Source: Bacteroidales bacterium Phil6 (GTDB taxonomy: Bacteria; Bacteroidota; Bacteroidia; Bacteroidales; F082). From it: a DNA stretch of 64,000 nucleotides. Shown piece after piece: positions 19,257 through 28,807 of the stretch. Position 1 is the first letter of the stretch. The number at the start of each line of letters is the position of its first letter. Location: positions 124,001 to 188,000 of the forward strand of contig NWBN01000014.1 in NCBI GenBank assembly GCA_002633315.1, given 5' to 3'. The notes under the pieces are model-generated. The model had not been told where the DNA came from. It was given only the letters and a program-made list of their open reading frames with translations, and ran no database searches. Made by a program: the position numbers and the translations under genes.

Positions 19257-20642
19257 TCATCGTTGGCAAGACCCAATAGTCCATACAATACCAAATCTAA
19301 GATTATTGGCAGAATAAGAAGTCAATAACTTATCGACAGGTGCACCAATTTTAGTTACAAGCAAAAAATTGTCTGTAACCGCATAGACATTAAACGGACC
19401 TATATGAATACCGGCACCCAGACCGATACAATTGCCACAATATTTTGAATATGTATAATTTGCTGTAAGGCTTAAAATATTATTAAAGAACACGCCACTA
19501 TAAGCCAAAGTATAAACCGGTGTCGCCTGATCATTAATAAAACAGAGTTGTGCCAAAGCAGTCAGACGTGCCATAGGATTAAGTTCACCGTATGCCTGCA
19601 ACATGACACGTGTTCTAAGAGATGTATCATAACTGTCTCCATCGACCAAAGTATCATTGCCAATAACATTGTTAACAATATCGTTCACCATCCCGGTATA
19701 ATCCAGATTCATGTTAAGAAGTTCATCAATATCATCGACAAAAGCATCATTAAGGACAAAATCCTCTTTCTCATGATGATGAACTTTAGAATTATTCCAT
19801 TTGATAAAACCCAAATCATATACCGATGCACCAAAACCAAAATGTTTATTAAGTTCATAAGAAGCACCTATATCGACACCCAGTCCCCAATTGCCGAAAA
19901 ATCTCAAATCTTCGAACATATTTCCAATATCATCGACATTATATACTTGAGGATTAGTTATTGAAGACATTCTAATATCAAACACTGAAGAAGCCGTCAT
20001 GACATAAGTGTCAGGGTCAGTATAAATCTGAAGATTCATATCATTCATTTTGACATTAACGATACCATTAAGCATTTTCAAGCGAATGCCCACTGTAAGA
20101 TTGTCTTTTATATCATATTGGGCACCAACACCAAACTCTGTATATACGCCCATATCAACACCAAAATGTATATTAGCAGGATTATCAGCGCCCATATAGT
20201 TACCATTACCAAGAACGAAAAATCCGAGGAAGTCTTTAGAATAGTCAATATCTCCATAATAGCGCAACCTATAATCCAAAGAGAAATAAAACCTGCCTTT
20301 TCTAAAACCAGCATTAGCCAAATCCATGGAAAAGCCTGTATTGACGAAGTTGCCGTTTTCCTTAAGTGTACCTACAAAATCAGATGCTGCAATAGCCACA
20401 GGTTTACCATTGTCAAAGCGGTAAATATTTTTATACAGCAAACTTGAGTTAGTAACACTGAGATTCAAATTAGATACGGCAGCCCCCACTATGCCAAGAT
20501 ATGGAACTCTTGCACCAGGATTATAATAATTAATATAAGGTATGTTGTTTAAGAAGGTAAATGTCATACCATCATATTGTGCCTTTGCCCCATAAGACGA
20601 CAACATCAAGACAACGAGCAATAATTTGTATATCTTTTTCAT
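19257..20642 (-). CDS. DUF5723-type outer-membrane beta-barrel protein
   Basis: A 461-residue protein with a signal peptide ending KAQ and then alternating strands rich in aromatic and Gly residues (FYFSLDYRLRYYG, VYTEFGVGAQYDI), typical of an outer-membrane barrel. The opening DGMTFTFLNNIPYINYYNPG and a DIGASYELNKHFGFGASVYDLG segment fit the DUF5723 family of Bacteroidetes. The start is the ATG at 20642; the frame reaches a TTG three codons earlier. It follows the lipoprotein gene by 10 bp, so the two form an operon and probably an outer-membrane complex. Function unknown. Confidence 0.75.
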   Translation of the reverse strand: MKKIYKLLLVVLMLSSYGAKAQYDGMTFTFLNNIPYINYYNPGARVPYLGIVGAAVSNLNLSVTNSSLLYKNIYRFDNGKPVAIAASDFVGTLKENGNFVNTGFSMDLANAGFRKGRFYFSLDYRLRYYGDIDYSKDFLGFFVLGNGNYMGADNPANIHFGVDMGVYTEFGVGAQYDIKDNLTVGIRLKMLNGIVNVKMNDMNLQIYTDPDTYVMTASSVFDIRMSSITNPQVYNVDDIGNMFEDLRFFGNWGLGVDIGASYELNKHFGFGASVYDLGFIKWNNSKVHHHEKEDFVLNDAFVDDIDELLNMNLDYTGMVNDIVNNVIGNDTLVDGDSYDTSLRTRVMLQAYGELNPMARLTALAQLCFINDQATPVYTLAYSGVFFNNILSLTANYTYSKYCGNCIGLGAGIHIGPFNVYAVTDNFLLVTKIGAPVDKLLTSYSANNLRFGIVWTIGSCQR

Positions 20643-20652
20643 TTCTTTCAAA

Positions 20653-22218
20653 TTAATGGTTAAATATATCAGTTGATATAGATTTGGTTTTCAATTTAGC
20701 ACCTATTCTAAGACCGAAACCGTCGAGTGTATTCATCGTGACCTCATGACCTTCAGTAGAAAGACCAAATCTAAGTTTCAACTGGTCGGCATTCATCACC
20801 TTGTCAAGACGGTCTTCAGAAACAGATACCAACAGTTCTGTTTTTGAGGTACTACCATCATAACATCCCGAAATAACATTATCTGACAGAATTAATGAGT
20901 CAACGACAACACTATTTTGCATAAAATATATCTGAGGAATTATCTGCATCGGCAGTCCGTTTTCAAAACTGAACTTAAACTCTATCTCGTCTAAGGACAA
21001 ACCTTCATCTTCCAATTCAATACCCATGTCAAAATCCACAGTATCCGAATAAACAAATTCTGTCACTTTATATTTAATAGGCATTTCCACTTCTGCAGCA
21101 AGACTAACAAAGGAATCATCAGTCATACGTGCAACATTATTGTCCGAACCAGGAACAGAAACACTGCCGGTAAAACCAAGAAACGAATAATCTCCAATAA
21201 GATTAAGCATATCGACAATCTGTTCATCAATAATCAGTGAATCGTATGAGGTATTATCATCGGAATTATTCAATTCCAAACTGAGAGATTCCCAATTTTT
21301 GATTATTGTAGTCTTTTCACCATTATCATCACCTAGATACAAAGAATCAACATCACATACTGTTTTCAATCCCAATGTATTAATATACCCAAGTATTACT
21401 TTAGGAGTATATAACTCAAAACTTCCCGAGACATTATTCAATCCAAAATCTATATTTACCGTATCAGAATAAGAAGCTGTCATTTCTGAAAATATACCTT
21501 CTACAAATGAGAACCTTGCATCGGCAAAATGAATATCAATATTAAAAGTCTGGATTCCAGAAACAGGAGTATCATCGGTAGTCACAGCCAATGATGCCGA
21601 AAAAATCACATTACCATTCTCATCAGGTTTCAATACGCATCCAGACATATCGACAACTGCAGAGAAAGATGAGCCATCTGCAACAAAAACATAATTAAAA
21701 TCCGAGCCATCAAGCATGACAATATTGGATGATGACAACACAACCGTGTCTATCACATTCAAACTTGATGAAAGTGCCATAGACATCTCACCATCCCGCA
21801 TTCCAGCCTCGTTGATTTGAAATCCGTCAAAATGGAATGGCACGGAAACGAAATCAGATTCATTGACAACAACATGCAATCCCGGAACAGCAGGTAATTC
21901 AGGTAACTCGAACTCTCCTGATGCAGAGAAATCAGCATCAGGAACAGCCCACAATACATCTTTGGCATCCAACACCCTGTCAACACTGTCTGAATAACAG
22001 GCATATAAATCACCATTCGGTTTTACTTTAAGCCATGTATTCCAAGTGCTGTCAACAAGATTTAATGCATCACTTACAGTAATATAGTCATGAAACAATG
22101 ACATACTCCAAACACTGTTAACTTCAATAACCTTAACTTCATCTCTTTTACAAGAGAACAAAGTCAAAAACAGCAATATTAATACCATTGCCCTTACAAT
22201 AATGTACCTTTTCCTCAT
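20653..22218 (-). CDS. Large surface/periplasmic lipoprotein, function unknown
   Basis: A 521-residue lipoprotein: the signal sequence ends in a lipobox (LTLFSC, Cys about 23). The mature region is acidic, Ser- and Asp-rich and almost wholly predicted as beta strands, with repeated phrases such as YSDTVNIDFGLNNVSGSFELYTP and YSDTVDFDMGIELEDEGLSLDE, which suggests two or more copies of a beta-sandwich unit. I do not recognise a named domain. The first gene of a two-gene operon with the DUF5723 barrel, so it may be the barrel's lipoprotein partner. Confidence 0.65.
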   Translation of the reverse strand: MRKRYIIVRAMVLILLFLTLFSCKRDEVKVIEVNSVWSMSLFHDYITVSDALNLVDSTWNTWLKVKPNGDLYACYSDSVDRVLDAKDVLWAVPDADFSASGEFELPELPAVPGLHVVVNESDFVSVPFHFDGFQINEAGMRDGEMSMALSSSLNVIDTVVLSSSNIVMLDGSDFNYVFVADGSSFSAVVDMSGCVLKPDENGNVIFSASLAVTTDDTPVSGIQTFNIDIHFADARFSFVEGIFSEMTASYSDTVNIDFGLNNVSGSFELYTPKVILGYINTLGLKTVCDVDSLYLGDDNGEKTTIIKNWESLSLELNNSDDNTSYDSLIIDEQIVDMLNLIGDYSFLGFTGSVSVPGSDNNVARMTDDSFVSLAAEVEMPIKYKVTEFVYSDTVDFDMGIELEDEGLSLDEIEFKFSFENGLPMQIIPQIYFMQNSVVVDSLILSDNVISGCYDGSTSKTELLVSVSEDRLDKVMNADQLKLRFGLSTEGHEVTMNTLDGFGLRIGAKLKTKSISTDIFNH

Positions 22219-22464
22219 AACTTATAAATTTATGCAAAAATAATAAAAATCAGATAAAACAACAGATTTTAATTACATTTTTCAACTGTCAAAAAAATAC
22301 AGAATTCAGCATAAAATCAAGAAGGGGAATATATTTTATTAAATATCAATGTATTAAGCAGATTATTTTAATGATGGCAAAGTCAATATCATTAATAAAT
22401 TAATTAAATAAATGTTTAATAAATAATAAAAATATGTACTTTTGCAAAGTTTAACACAGAGAGT

Positions 22465-24105
22465 ATGAGTTTCTCAACAACATACATAAAGGATTCCGTC
22501 GCATCAGGAATATCGGTTTACAACACTGATATGACGGATACCATTACACATACTGAAGATACCATTACGCTTACGACTGACACCACCGGAAGTATTACAG
22601 ATACCATTACCTGCGTCATGGATACCATTGTACATAAGATGGACTCCATTGTAAAAGTTGATGATACAACCATTGATACTATAATAAACAACACGCAAAA
22701 CCATTCCAACGATTTCAATATAGGTATTGTAATAGCATTTATTGGTTTTTTAATTTTCGCGGCACATTTATTCACCGAAATATTCAGTCGGAAAAGGATT
22801 CCTGATGTGTTACTATTAATGATTATAGGATTGATATTAGGACCTATATTTCACATCATCGATGCAGAAAGGATGGGTTCCATTGGCAGTGTTTTCAGTC
22901 AGATAACGCTTATTGTCCTATTATTCGAGAGTGGTACAAAATTAAGTTTCAACACATTGGTAAACTCTTTAAAAGGCACTACCATGTTGACGCTCATCAA
23001 TTTTTTTGTAACATTCTTTGTCATCGGAATATTAGGATGGTGGTTATTAAAGTTCCATCCTGCTGTCAGTTTCATGTTGGGTGCAATTTTGGGAGGCACG
23101 TCATCGGCAGTCATCATACCTATAGTAGGAAAAATAAACATCAGTGAAAAAAGCAGAACCATATTAATATTGGAATCAGCTTTTTCCGACGTATTATGCA
23201 TAGTTTTTGCACTTGCAATTTTAGAGTCATTGAATATCGGCAAGTTACAGGTAGGAAACATCTTCGGTCAAATATTCTCATCATTTGTGCTTGCCACAAT
23301 CATAGGACTAGCGGGGGCCTTATTCTGGACCATGATACTGGACAAGATCAGACACATTGACAATTCTATTTTCACCACTCCGGCATTTGTATTTATCATT
23401 TACGGAATCAATGAAATATTAGGATACAGCGGAGCCATTGCCGCATTAGCATTTGGCATAGGTATGGCAAACGCATACGACGTTTTCAATATTTTCAGTA
23501 AAAATGAGAATAAAAAGCCTAAATGGCTAAAAAAGATGCCAACAGTACTCAACGATACAGAAAAGACGCTGTTTTCTGAACTTGTGTTTCTCATGAAGAC
23601 ATTCTTTTTCGTTTACATCGGTGTAAGCATACAACTTAATGACCTCACATCCATACTTACCGGTTTTGTCATTGCAGTACTTATTTTCGTACTCAGAGTT
23701 CCAATAGTAAGAATGTCTATGCTTTCAAAGTCACCTGATGTCAGTGAAACAGACCTTACATACATGTCGGTACTCGTACCCAAAGGACTTGCTGCTGCAG
23801 TACTCGCAATTGTGGTAAGTCAATCTATGATACCAGGCACTGAAAACATATCAAACATAGTGTTTTCAGTAATATTATTCAGCATAACATTCTCATCAAT
23901 ATTAATCCCTTTGGTTGAGAGATCTGCCGTCATTAGAGGTTTTTATGTAAAGATTCTAAACATTTTAAATTTTGAAAAAAACAGAAACAATGACAAGACA
24001 ACATACAATGACAAACAAAACGGCGCCCTTAAAAACGAAAGAGATGAAATAAATAAACAAACAACGGAAAAAAAAGATAAGATCATAGAAAAAAAACGAC
24101 AGTGA
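22465..24105 (+). CDS. Cation/proton antiporter with unusual Asp-Thr-rich N-terminal extension
   Basis: A 546-residue monovalent cation:H+ antiporter (CPA superfamily). Residues about 88-490 contain a dozen or so membrane helices. Family signs are the SRKRIPDVLLLMIIGLILGP opening, the LLFESGTKLSF segment and the ESAFSDVLCIVFALAIL helix with conserved acidic residues. The first 80 residues are hydrophilic and dominated by Asp-Thr-Ile repeats, encoded by imperfect GATACCATT repeats at 22537-22650; this is absent from ordinary antiporters. A highly charged C-terminal tail of about 45 residues follows the last helix. A TACTTTTG box at 22437-22444 is a probable -7 element. Ion specificity cannot be read. 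Confidence 0.85.
   Translation: MSFSTTYIKDSVASGISVYNTDMTDTITHTEDTITLTTDTTGSITDTITCVMDTIVHKMDSIVKVDDTTIDTIINNTQNHSNDFNIGIVIAFIGFLIFAAHLFTEIFSRKRIPDVLLLMIIGLILGPIFHIIDAERMGSIGSVFSQITLIVLLFESGTKLSFNTLVNSLKGTTMLTLINFFVTFFVIGILGWWLLKFHPAVSFMLGAILGGTSSAVIIPIVGKINISEKSRTILILESAFSDVLCIVFALAILESLNIGKLQVGNIFGQIFSSFVLATIIGLAGALFWTMILDKIRHIDNSIFTTPAFVFIIYGINEILGYSGAIAALAFGIGMANAYDVFNIFSKNENKKPKWLKKMPTVLNDTEKTLFSELVFLMKTFFFVYIGVSIQLNDLTSILTGFVIAVLIFVLRVPIVRMSMLSKSPDVSETDLTYMSVLVPKGLAAAVLAIVVSQSMIPGTENISNIVFSVILFSITFSSILIPLVERSAVIRGFYVKILNILNFEKNRNNDKTTYNDKQNGALKNERDEINKQTTEKKDKIIEKKRQ
22537..22650 (+). repeat. Degenerate GATACCATT repeats inside the antiporter gene
   Basis: GATACCATT occurs at 22537, 22558, 22600 and 22621, with a diverged copy (GACTCCATT) at 22642, all in the same frame and encoding Asp-Thr-Ile or Asp-Ser-Ile. 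Spacings are 21, 42, 21 and 21 bases, so the underlying unit is 21 bp (7 codons). Confidence 0.75.
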
Positions 24106-24297
24106 ATCAATTCATCCATAAATAAAACCACATTAACATAGTAGTACTAAAGCAAGAAAAAAGATAAAATACACAAGTCAAGGCGACATTATTTTATATA
24201 TTTAACTGAATATCAATATTTTGAAAAAACACAAGATATTTTTACAAAATTTTTTTAGAAATGTTCAAAAAATTATCACAGATAACAAAAAAAGTAT

Positions 24298-24305
24298 TAT
24301 TTTTG
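24298..24305 (+). promoter_or_regulatory. Probable -7 box for rpsO
   Basis: TATTTTTG located 31 bases before the rpsO start matches the Bacteroidetes -7 consensus; no TTG lies at 19-21 nt upstream. Confidence 0.45.
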
Positions 24306-24336
24306 CGCACCGAAAGATAGAAGAAAAGAATAAGAT

Positions 24337-24606
24337 ATGTATTTAACTGCAGAAAAGAAATCAGAAATTTTCAGTGAGTTTGGAAAGAACGCACAGGATA
24401 CCGGTTTAAGTGAAGGACAGATTGCATTGTTCACATTCAGAATCAAGCATTTAACTGAACACATGAAGCAAAACAAGAAAGATTTGGCAACCATGCGTTC
24501 ATTAGTCCGTCTTGTTGGTAAGAGAAGAAAACTCCTCGATTATTTAAAGAGAAAAGATATTGAAAGATATCGTACCATTATTAAGGAATTAGGAATTAGA
24601 AAATAA
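24337..24606 (+). CDS. rpsO: 30S ribosomal protein S15
   Basis: An 89-residue ribosomal protein of exactly the usual length that binds the central domain of 16S rRNA. The conserved blocks are TGLSEGQIALFTFRIKHLTEH, then KNKKDLATMRSLVRLVGKRRKLLDYLKRKD and RYRTIIKELGIRK. It precedes pnp, the common bacterial gene order, but a strong terminator separates them. Confidence 0.98.
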   Translation: MYLTAEKKSEIFSEFGKNAQDTGLSEGQIALFTFRIKHLTEHMKQNKKDLATMRSLVRLVGKRRKLLDYLKRKDIERYRTIIKELGIRK

Positions 24607-24627
24607 ACGTTTCTTAAGAGCACGTAT

Positions 24628-24659
24628 AAAAAAAGGCAATTTCGGATTGCCTTTTTTTT
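24628..24659 (+). terminator. Terminator between rpsO and pnp
   Basis: A 13-bp A/T-tailed stem (24628-24640 with 24646-24658) closed by a TTCGG loop and a run of T. It lies just upstream of the pnp start and probably attenuates rather than fully separates the two genes. Confidence 0.88.
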
Positions 24660-24702
24660 GCATTTTCATTTCCACATAAATATATTAACTAAATTGAAAC
24701 AA

Positions 24703-26922
24703 ATGGGTCCTGAAGGAATAAAACAAACCATTCAAACCGGCAAAGACACGATAACGATAGAAACCGGTAGATTAGCCAAACAAGCAGACGGTTCTGTAGT
24801 ATTGACATGCGGAAAGACGATGTTACTTGCTACAGTGGTAGCGGCAAAAGAAGTCAAAGATGACACAGATTTTTTGCCTCTTTCTGTTGATTATAAAGAA
24901 AAATATGCTGCCACCGGCAAATTTCCTGGTGGATTTTTCAAACGTGAAGGCAAACCGTCGGATTACGAGATACTGATCTCTCGTCTCGTAGACAGAGCTT
25001 TACGTCCTTTGTTTCCGGACGACTTCCACGCTGAAGTACAAGTCCAGATCACACTGATATCAGGAGAGAACGACATTCTGCCCGACGCCTATGCTGCTCT
25101 TGCAGCATCAGCAGCAATAACAGTATCCGACATACCGTTCCATGGTCCTATCTCTGAAGTAAGAGTTGCACGCATAAATGGCGAATATGTCATCAACCCA
25201 AGTCAAAGCGAACTAGAGAACGCGGATTTAGACCTTATGGTAGCGGCTTCCATGAAAGACATAGTAATGGTAGAAGGAGAATCAAAAGAAGTGTCGGAAG
25301 AAGTGATGCTTAATGCTCTCAAGGCAGCACATGAAGCCATCAAGGGGCAATGTCAGGCTCAGTTAGAACTTGCCTCAAAGGTAGAAAAGGCGCAGACAAA
25401 ACGTGAATATTGTCACGAAACAAACGATGAAGAGTTGCGCGCCGACATGATGAACTGCTGTTATCAGCCATGCTACGACTTTGCCCTCACCGGCAATCCC
25501 AACAAACACGAACGTTCCGACAGTTTCGACGCCATACTCGAAAATTATCTCTCAAAATATACAGAGGAAGAGTTGGAAACCATAACACCATTGGCAAAAC
25601 GTTATTTCCACGACATAGAGCGCAAGGCAGTACGTGACGCCATCCTTATCGAACGTAAACGTCTTGATGGTCGCAAATTGAATGAAATACGTCCTATATG
25701 GACAGAAGTGGATGTATTACCGTCAACACATGGTTCAGCCATTTTCACCCGTGGTGAGACACAAGCATTGGTAACAGTGACTTTGGGAACGAAATTGGAT
25801 GAACAAACCATAGACGGCGCAGTGGTAGAAGGGACATCGAACTTTATGTTGCACTATAACTTCCCAAGTTTTGCCACCGGAGAGATAAAAGCCAACAGAG
25901 GAGTCAGCCGTCGTGAAATTGGACACGGCAATTTGGCTGAACGTGCATTGAAATCGATGATACCCAACGGAGATGATAATCCGTACACCATACGTGTAGT
26001 ATCCGATATACTCGAATCTAACGGTTCATCTTCGATGGCATCAGTCTGTGGAGGTACACTTGCCTTGTTGGATTCCGGTGTCAAGATGAAGAAACCTGTA
26101 GCAGGTATAGCGATGGGTCTTATCACCGACAATGAGACCGGCAAATATGCCGTATTGTCAGACATCCTTGGTGATGAAGATCATCTCGGAGACATGGACT
26201 TTAAAGTTACCGGAACAAGGGACGGCATCACAGCATGCCAAATGGATATCAAAGTTGATGGTCTGTCATACGATGTTTTGACAGAAGCCCTTGAACAAGC
26301 AAGATTAGGACGCCTGCACATACTCGACGAAATGGCAAAGACAATAACAGAGCCACGCGCCGATTACAAGGATACAGTGCCTCGTATAGAGAAACTCGTG
26401 ATACCCAAAGACTTCATCGGCGCTGTAATAGGTCCCGGCGGTAAAGTGGTACAAGAAATACAAAAGAGCACAGGAACAGTGATAGTCATCACTGAAGAAA
26501 AAGACTGCGGCATAGTGGAAATAGCCTCGACCGACAAAGAAGGATTGGAAAATGCGAAAAGCAAGATACGCGGCATTGTAGCAATACCGGAAGTCGGTGA
26601 AGTATATAAAGGTGTCGTGAAGTCTGTAATGGCATTCGGTGCATTTGTCGAGATTCTTCCAGGCAAAGACGGTCTTCTTCATATCTCTGAAATAGATTGG
26701 AAACATCTTGACAGCATGGATGGCGTTCTGAAAGAAGGTGACACCATTGACGTGAAACTCATAGATATAGATCCAAAGACCAACAAGCTGAGACTTTCAC
26801 ATAAAGTATTATTGCCAAAACCGGAGGGATATGTAGAGAAACCGGAACGTCCTGCAAGTCATGGCAATAACGGTGCCAAAAACACACGTAAACGCGATAA
26901 CGGCAATCCTAAAAGAAAATAA
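24703..26922 (+). CDS. pnp: Polyribonucleotide nucleotidyltransferase (PNPase)
   Basis: Phosphorolytic 3'-5' exoribonuclease, a core RNA-decay enzyme. The 739-residue protein has two RNase PH domains (about 20-150 and 320-540; [15 protein letters not shown] and [16 protein letters not shown] mark the second), a helical linker, a KH domain with [15 protein letters not shown] (about 570) and a C-terminal S1 domain ([18 protein letters not shown] ... GLLHISEI). A basic tail rich in Asn, Lys and Arg follows. I chose ATG 24703; the frame extends to a TTG at 24658 inside the terminator and is not a plausible start. Confidence 0.97.
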   Translation: MGPEGIKQTIQTGKDTITIETGRLAKQADGSVVLTCGKTMLLATVVAAKEVKDDTDFLPLSVDYKEKYAATGKFPGGFFKREGKPSDYEILISRLVDRALRPLFPDDFHAEVQVQITLISGENDILPDAYAALAASAAITVSDIPFHGPISEVRVARINGEYVINPSQSELENADLDLMVAASMKDIVMVEGESKEVSEEVMLNALKAAHEAIKGQCQAQLELASKVEKAQTKREYCHETNDEELRADMMNCCYQPCYDFALTGNPNKHERSDSFDAILENYLSKYTEEELETITPLAKRYFHDIERKAVRDAILIERKRLDGRKLNEIRPIWTEVDVLPSTHGSAIFTRGETQALVTVTLGTKLDEQTIDGAVVEGTSNFMLHYNFPSFATGEIKANRGVSRREIGHGNLAERALKSMIPNGDDNPYTIRVVSDILESNGSSSMASVCGGTLALLDSGVKMKKPVAGIAMGLITDNETGKYAVLSDILGDEDHLGDMDFKVTGTRDGITACQMDIKVDGLSYDVLTEALEQARLGRLHILDEMAKTITEPRADYKDTVPRIEKLVIPKDFIGAVIGPGGKVVQEIQKSTGTVIVITEEKDCGIVEIASTDKEGLENAKSKIRGIVAIPEVGEVYKGVVKSVMAFGAFVEILPGKDGLLHISEIDWKHLDSMDGVLKEGDTIDVKLIDIDPKTNKLRLSHKVLLPKPEGYVEKPERPASHGNNGAKNTRKRDNGNPKRK

Positions 26923-26930
26923 TATTTCCA

Positions 26931-26958
26931 ACCTGTGACTGTAAATACAGTCACAGGT
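26931..26958 (+). terminator. Hairpin after pnp
   Basis: A perfect 12-bp stem (26931-26942 with 26947-26958) and a 4-base AAAT loop directly after the pnp stop. There is no T run, so it may act as an RNA-stabilising 3' hairpin rather than a full terminator. Confidence 0.6.
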
Positions 26959-26986
26959 ATATATACTAAAACACAAACTAAACATT

Positions 26987-27850
26987 ATGAGGCAGTTAAA
27001 AATTACCAAACAGGTTACTAACAGAGAGACCGCTTCTCTTGACAAATATCTACAAGAGATTGGTAAAGTTGAATTGATAACAGCTGACGAAGAAGTTGAA
27101 TTGGCACAGAGAATACGTCAAGGAGACAGAGTGGCATTGGAGAAGCTCACCAAAGCCAATCTTCGTTTTGTAGTATCAGTATCAAAACAATATCAAAATC
27201 AAGGGTTAAGCCTCCCCGACCTCATCAACGAAGGTAATCTCGGACTTATCAAAGCAGCACAACGTTTTGATGAGACAAGAGGTTTCAAGTTCATCTCTTA
27301 TGCTGTATGGTGGATCAGACAGTCCATACTTCAAGCCTTGGCAGAACAGTCACGTATAGTGCGTCTTCCTTTAAACAAAATCGGCTCCATCAACAAAATA
27401 AACAAGACATTCGCCAAATTGGAACAAGAATTTGAGCGTGAACCTAATGCTGAAGAAATAGCTGAAGCACTTGACATTACTGAAGCTGAAGTAAAAGAGT
27501 CCATGAAAAACGCCGGACGTCATGTGTCAATGGATGCTCCTTTGACACAAGACGAAGACAACAACATGTACGATGTCTTGAAAAGCGATGAAGTGGTAAC
27601 ACCTGAGACTGAGCTTTTATATGAATCATTGAAGAAAGAAATCGACCGCGCCATCTCAACGTTAACGCCAAGAGAGGCTGATGTGGTACGCCTTTATTTC
27701 GGACTTAACGGCAGCCATCCCATGACTTTGGAAGAGATAGGCGAGAAATTCGATCTGACTCGTGAACGTGTTCGCCAAATCAAAGAAAAAGCAATACGAC
27801 GTCTCAAAAATACCAGCAGAAGTAAAATCCTCAAGAGTTACCTCGGATAA
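26987..27850 (+). CDS. rpoD: Primary RNA polymerase sigma factor (RpoD/SigA, Bacteroidetes type)
   Basis: A 287-residue housekeeping sigma factor. Region 1.2 is [29 protein letters not shown]; region 2 is [22 protein letters not shown] followed by [22 protein letters not shown] and [12 protein letters not shown]; region 3 follows to about 205; region 4 ends with the [19 protein letters not shown] helix-turn-helix. As known for Bacteroidetes, it is short and lacks acidic region 1.1. This sigma type reads TTG/TAnnTTTG promoters, which are the ones found through this window. Confidence 0.97.
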   Translation: MRQLKITKQVTNRETASLDKYLQEIGKVELITADEEVELAQRIRQGDRVALEKLTKANLRFVVSVSKQYQNQGLSLPDLINEGNLGLIKAAQRFDETRGFKFISYAVWWIRQSILQALAEQSRIVRLPLNKIGSINKINKTFAKLEQEFEREPNAEEIAEALDITEAEVKESMKNAGRHVSMDAPLTQDEDNNMYDVLKSDEVVTPETELLYESLKKEIDRAISTLTPREADVVRLYFGLNGSHPMTLEEIGEKFDLTRERVRQIKEKAIRRLKNTSRSKILKSYLG

Positions 27851-27870
27851 GTATAATCTTTACTATTACT

Positions 27871-27915
27871 TAAGGGACTTTCATATTACTGTGAGAGTCC
27901 CTTATTTATTATTGT
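27871..27915 (+). terminator. Terminator after rpoD
   Basis: TAAGGGACT (27871-27879) pairs with 27896-27904, extended by weaker pairs, followed by T-rich sequence. Confidence 0.75.
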
Positions 27916-28029
27916 CATTCCATTATTAAAGAATCATTTTTTTATATTTGCATAATACTTCATACAAATAATTAGTTATATTTGCATCATCAGTTACAAA
28001 AAAAGACAACAAAAAAATTATTATCTAAC

Positions 28030-28683
28030 ATGAAGAAACTCATCGCACCTTCATTATTGTCAGCAGACTTTCTCCATCTTTCAAAAGATGTGGAAATGAT
28101 CAACGGCAGCAACGCCGATTGGTTTCATCTCGACATCATGGACGGAGTATTCGTGCCCAATATATCATTTGGCATCCCAGTAGTTAAGGCTGTCAAGTCA
28201 TTGGCAAAAAAGCCTTTGGATGTTCATCTTATGATAGTGGAACCGGACCGTTACTTCGAAGCGTTCCGCGATGCCGGAGCTGATATCATTACCTTTCATT
28301 ATGAGGCAAGCACGCATATCCACCGTTCTATTCAGAAAATAAAGTCATTGGGTATGAAAGCCGGAGTTGTCCTCAATCCACATTCCCCTGTAGCCTTGAT
28401 AGAAGATATATTGTGTGAATCAGATTTAGTACTTCTAATGTCGGTAAATCCCGGCTTCGGAGGACAAAAATTCATAGAACGCACCTTTGACAAAATAGTG
28501 AAATTGCGTTCCATGATAGAAGTTCAAAAACTCGATACTCTCATAGAAGTTGACGGAGGCGTTTCCGTAAACAATGCCAAACAACTTTTTGATGCAGGAG
28601 CAGACGTCCTGGTTGCAGGTAATGCAGTGTTTAAATCCGACAATCCTGTGAAAACCATTGACATTTTAAAAGGGGTGCTTTAA
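28030..28683 (+). CDS. rpe: Ribulose-phosphate 3-epimerase
   Basis: Interconverts ribulose-5-phosphate and xylulose-5-phosphate in the pentose phosphate pathway. A 217-residue TIM barrel of normal length: IAPSLLSADFLHLSKDVEM, the metal and active-site block FHLDIMDGVFVPN, DVHLMIVEP, the phosphate-binding LMSVNPGFGGQKFI and EVDGGVSVNNA, then ADVLVAGNAVFK. I chose the ATG at 28030; a longer frame to 27982 adds an unrelated Lys-rich stretch. Confidence 0.97.
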   Translation: MKKLIAPSLLSADFLHLSKDVEMINGSNADWFHLDIMDGVFVPNISFGIPVVKAVKSLAKKPLDVHLMIVEPDRYFEAFRDAGADIITFHYEASTHIHRSIQKIKSLGMKAGVVLNPHSPVALIEDILCESDLVLLMSVNPGFGGQKFIERTFDKIVKLRSMIEVQKLDTLIEVDGGVSVNNAKQLFDAGADVLVAGNAVFKSDNPVKTIDILKGVL

Positions 28684-28807
28684 CAGCGATGAGTAGCAGA
28701 TATGTAAACTACATCTGTTTTACCAACATTTATAGAAAATCATAACAAAAAATGTCTTTTATTAGATTATCATAATTAAAACTATAACAATTTAAACATC
28801 ACATTAT

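Noticed and set aside
22537..22650. Phase-variable repeat in the antiporter gene
   Set aside because: The unit is 21 bp, so changes in copy number keep the frame and would not switch the gene off; I report it only as length variation.
24658..24702. Upstream TTG start for pnp
   Set aside because: The codon lies in the T run of the rpsO terminator, and homology begins at 24703.
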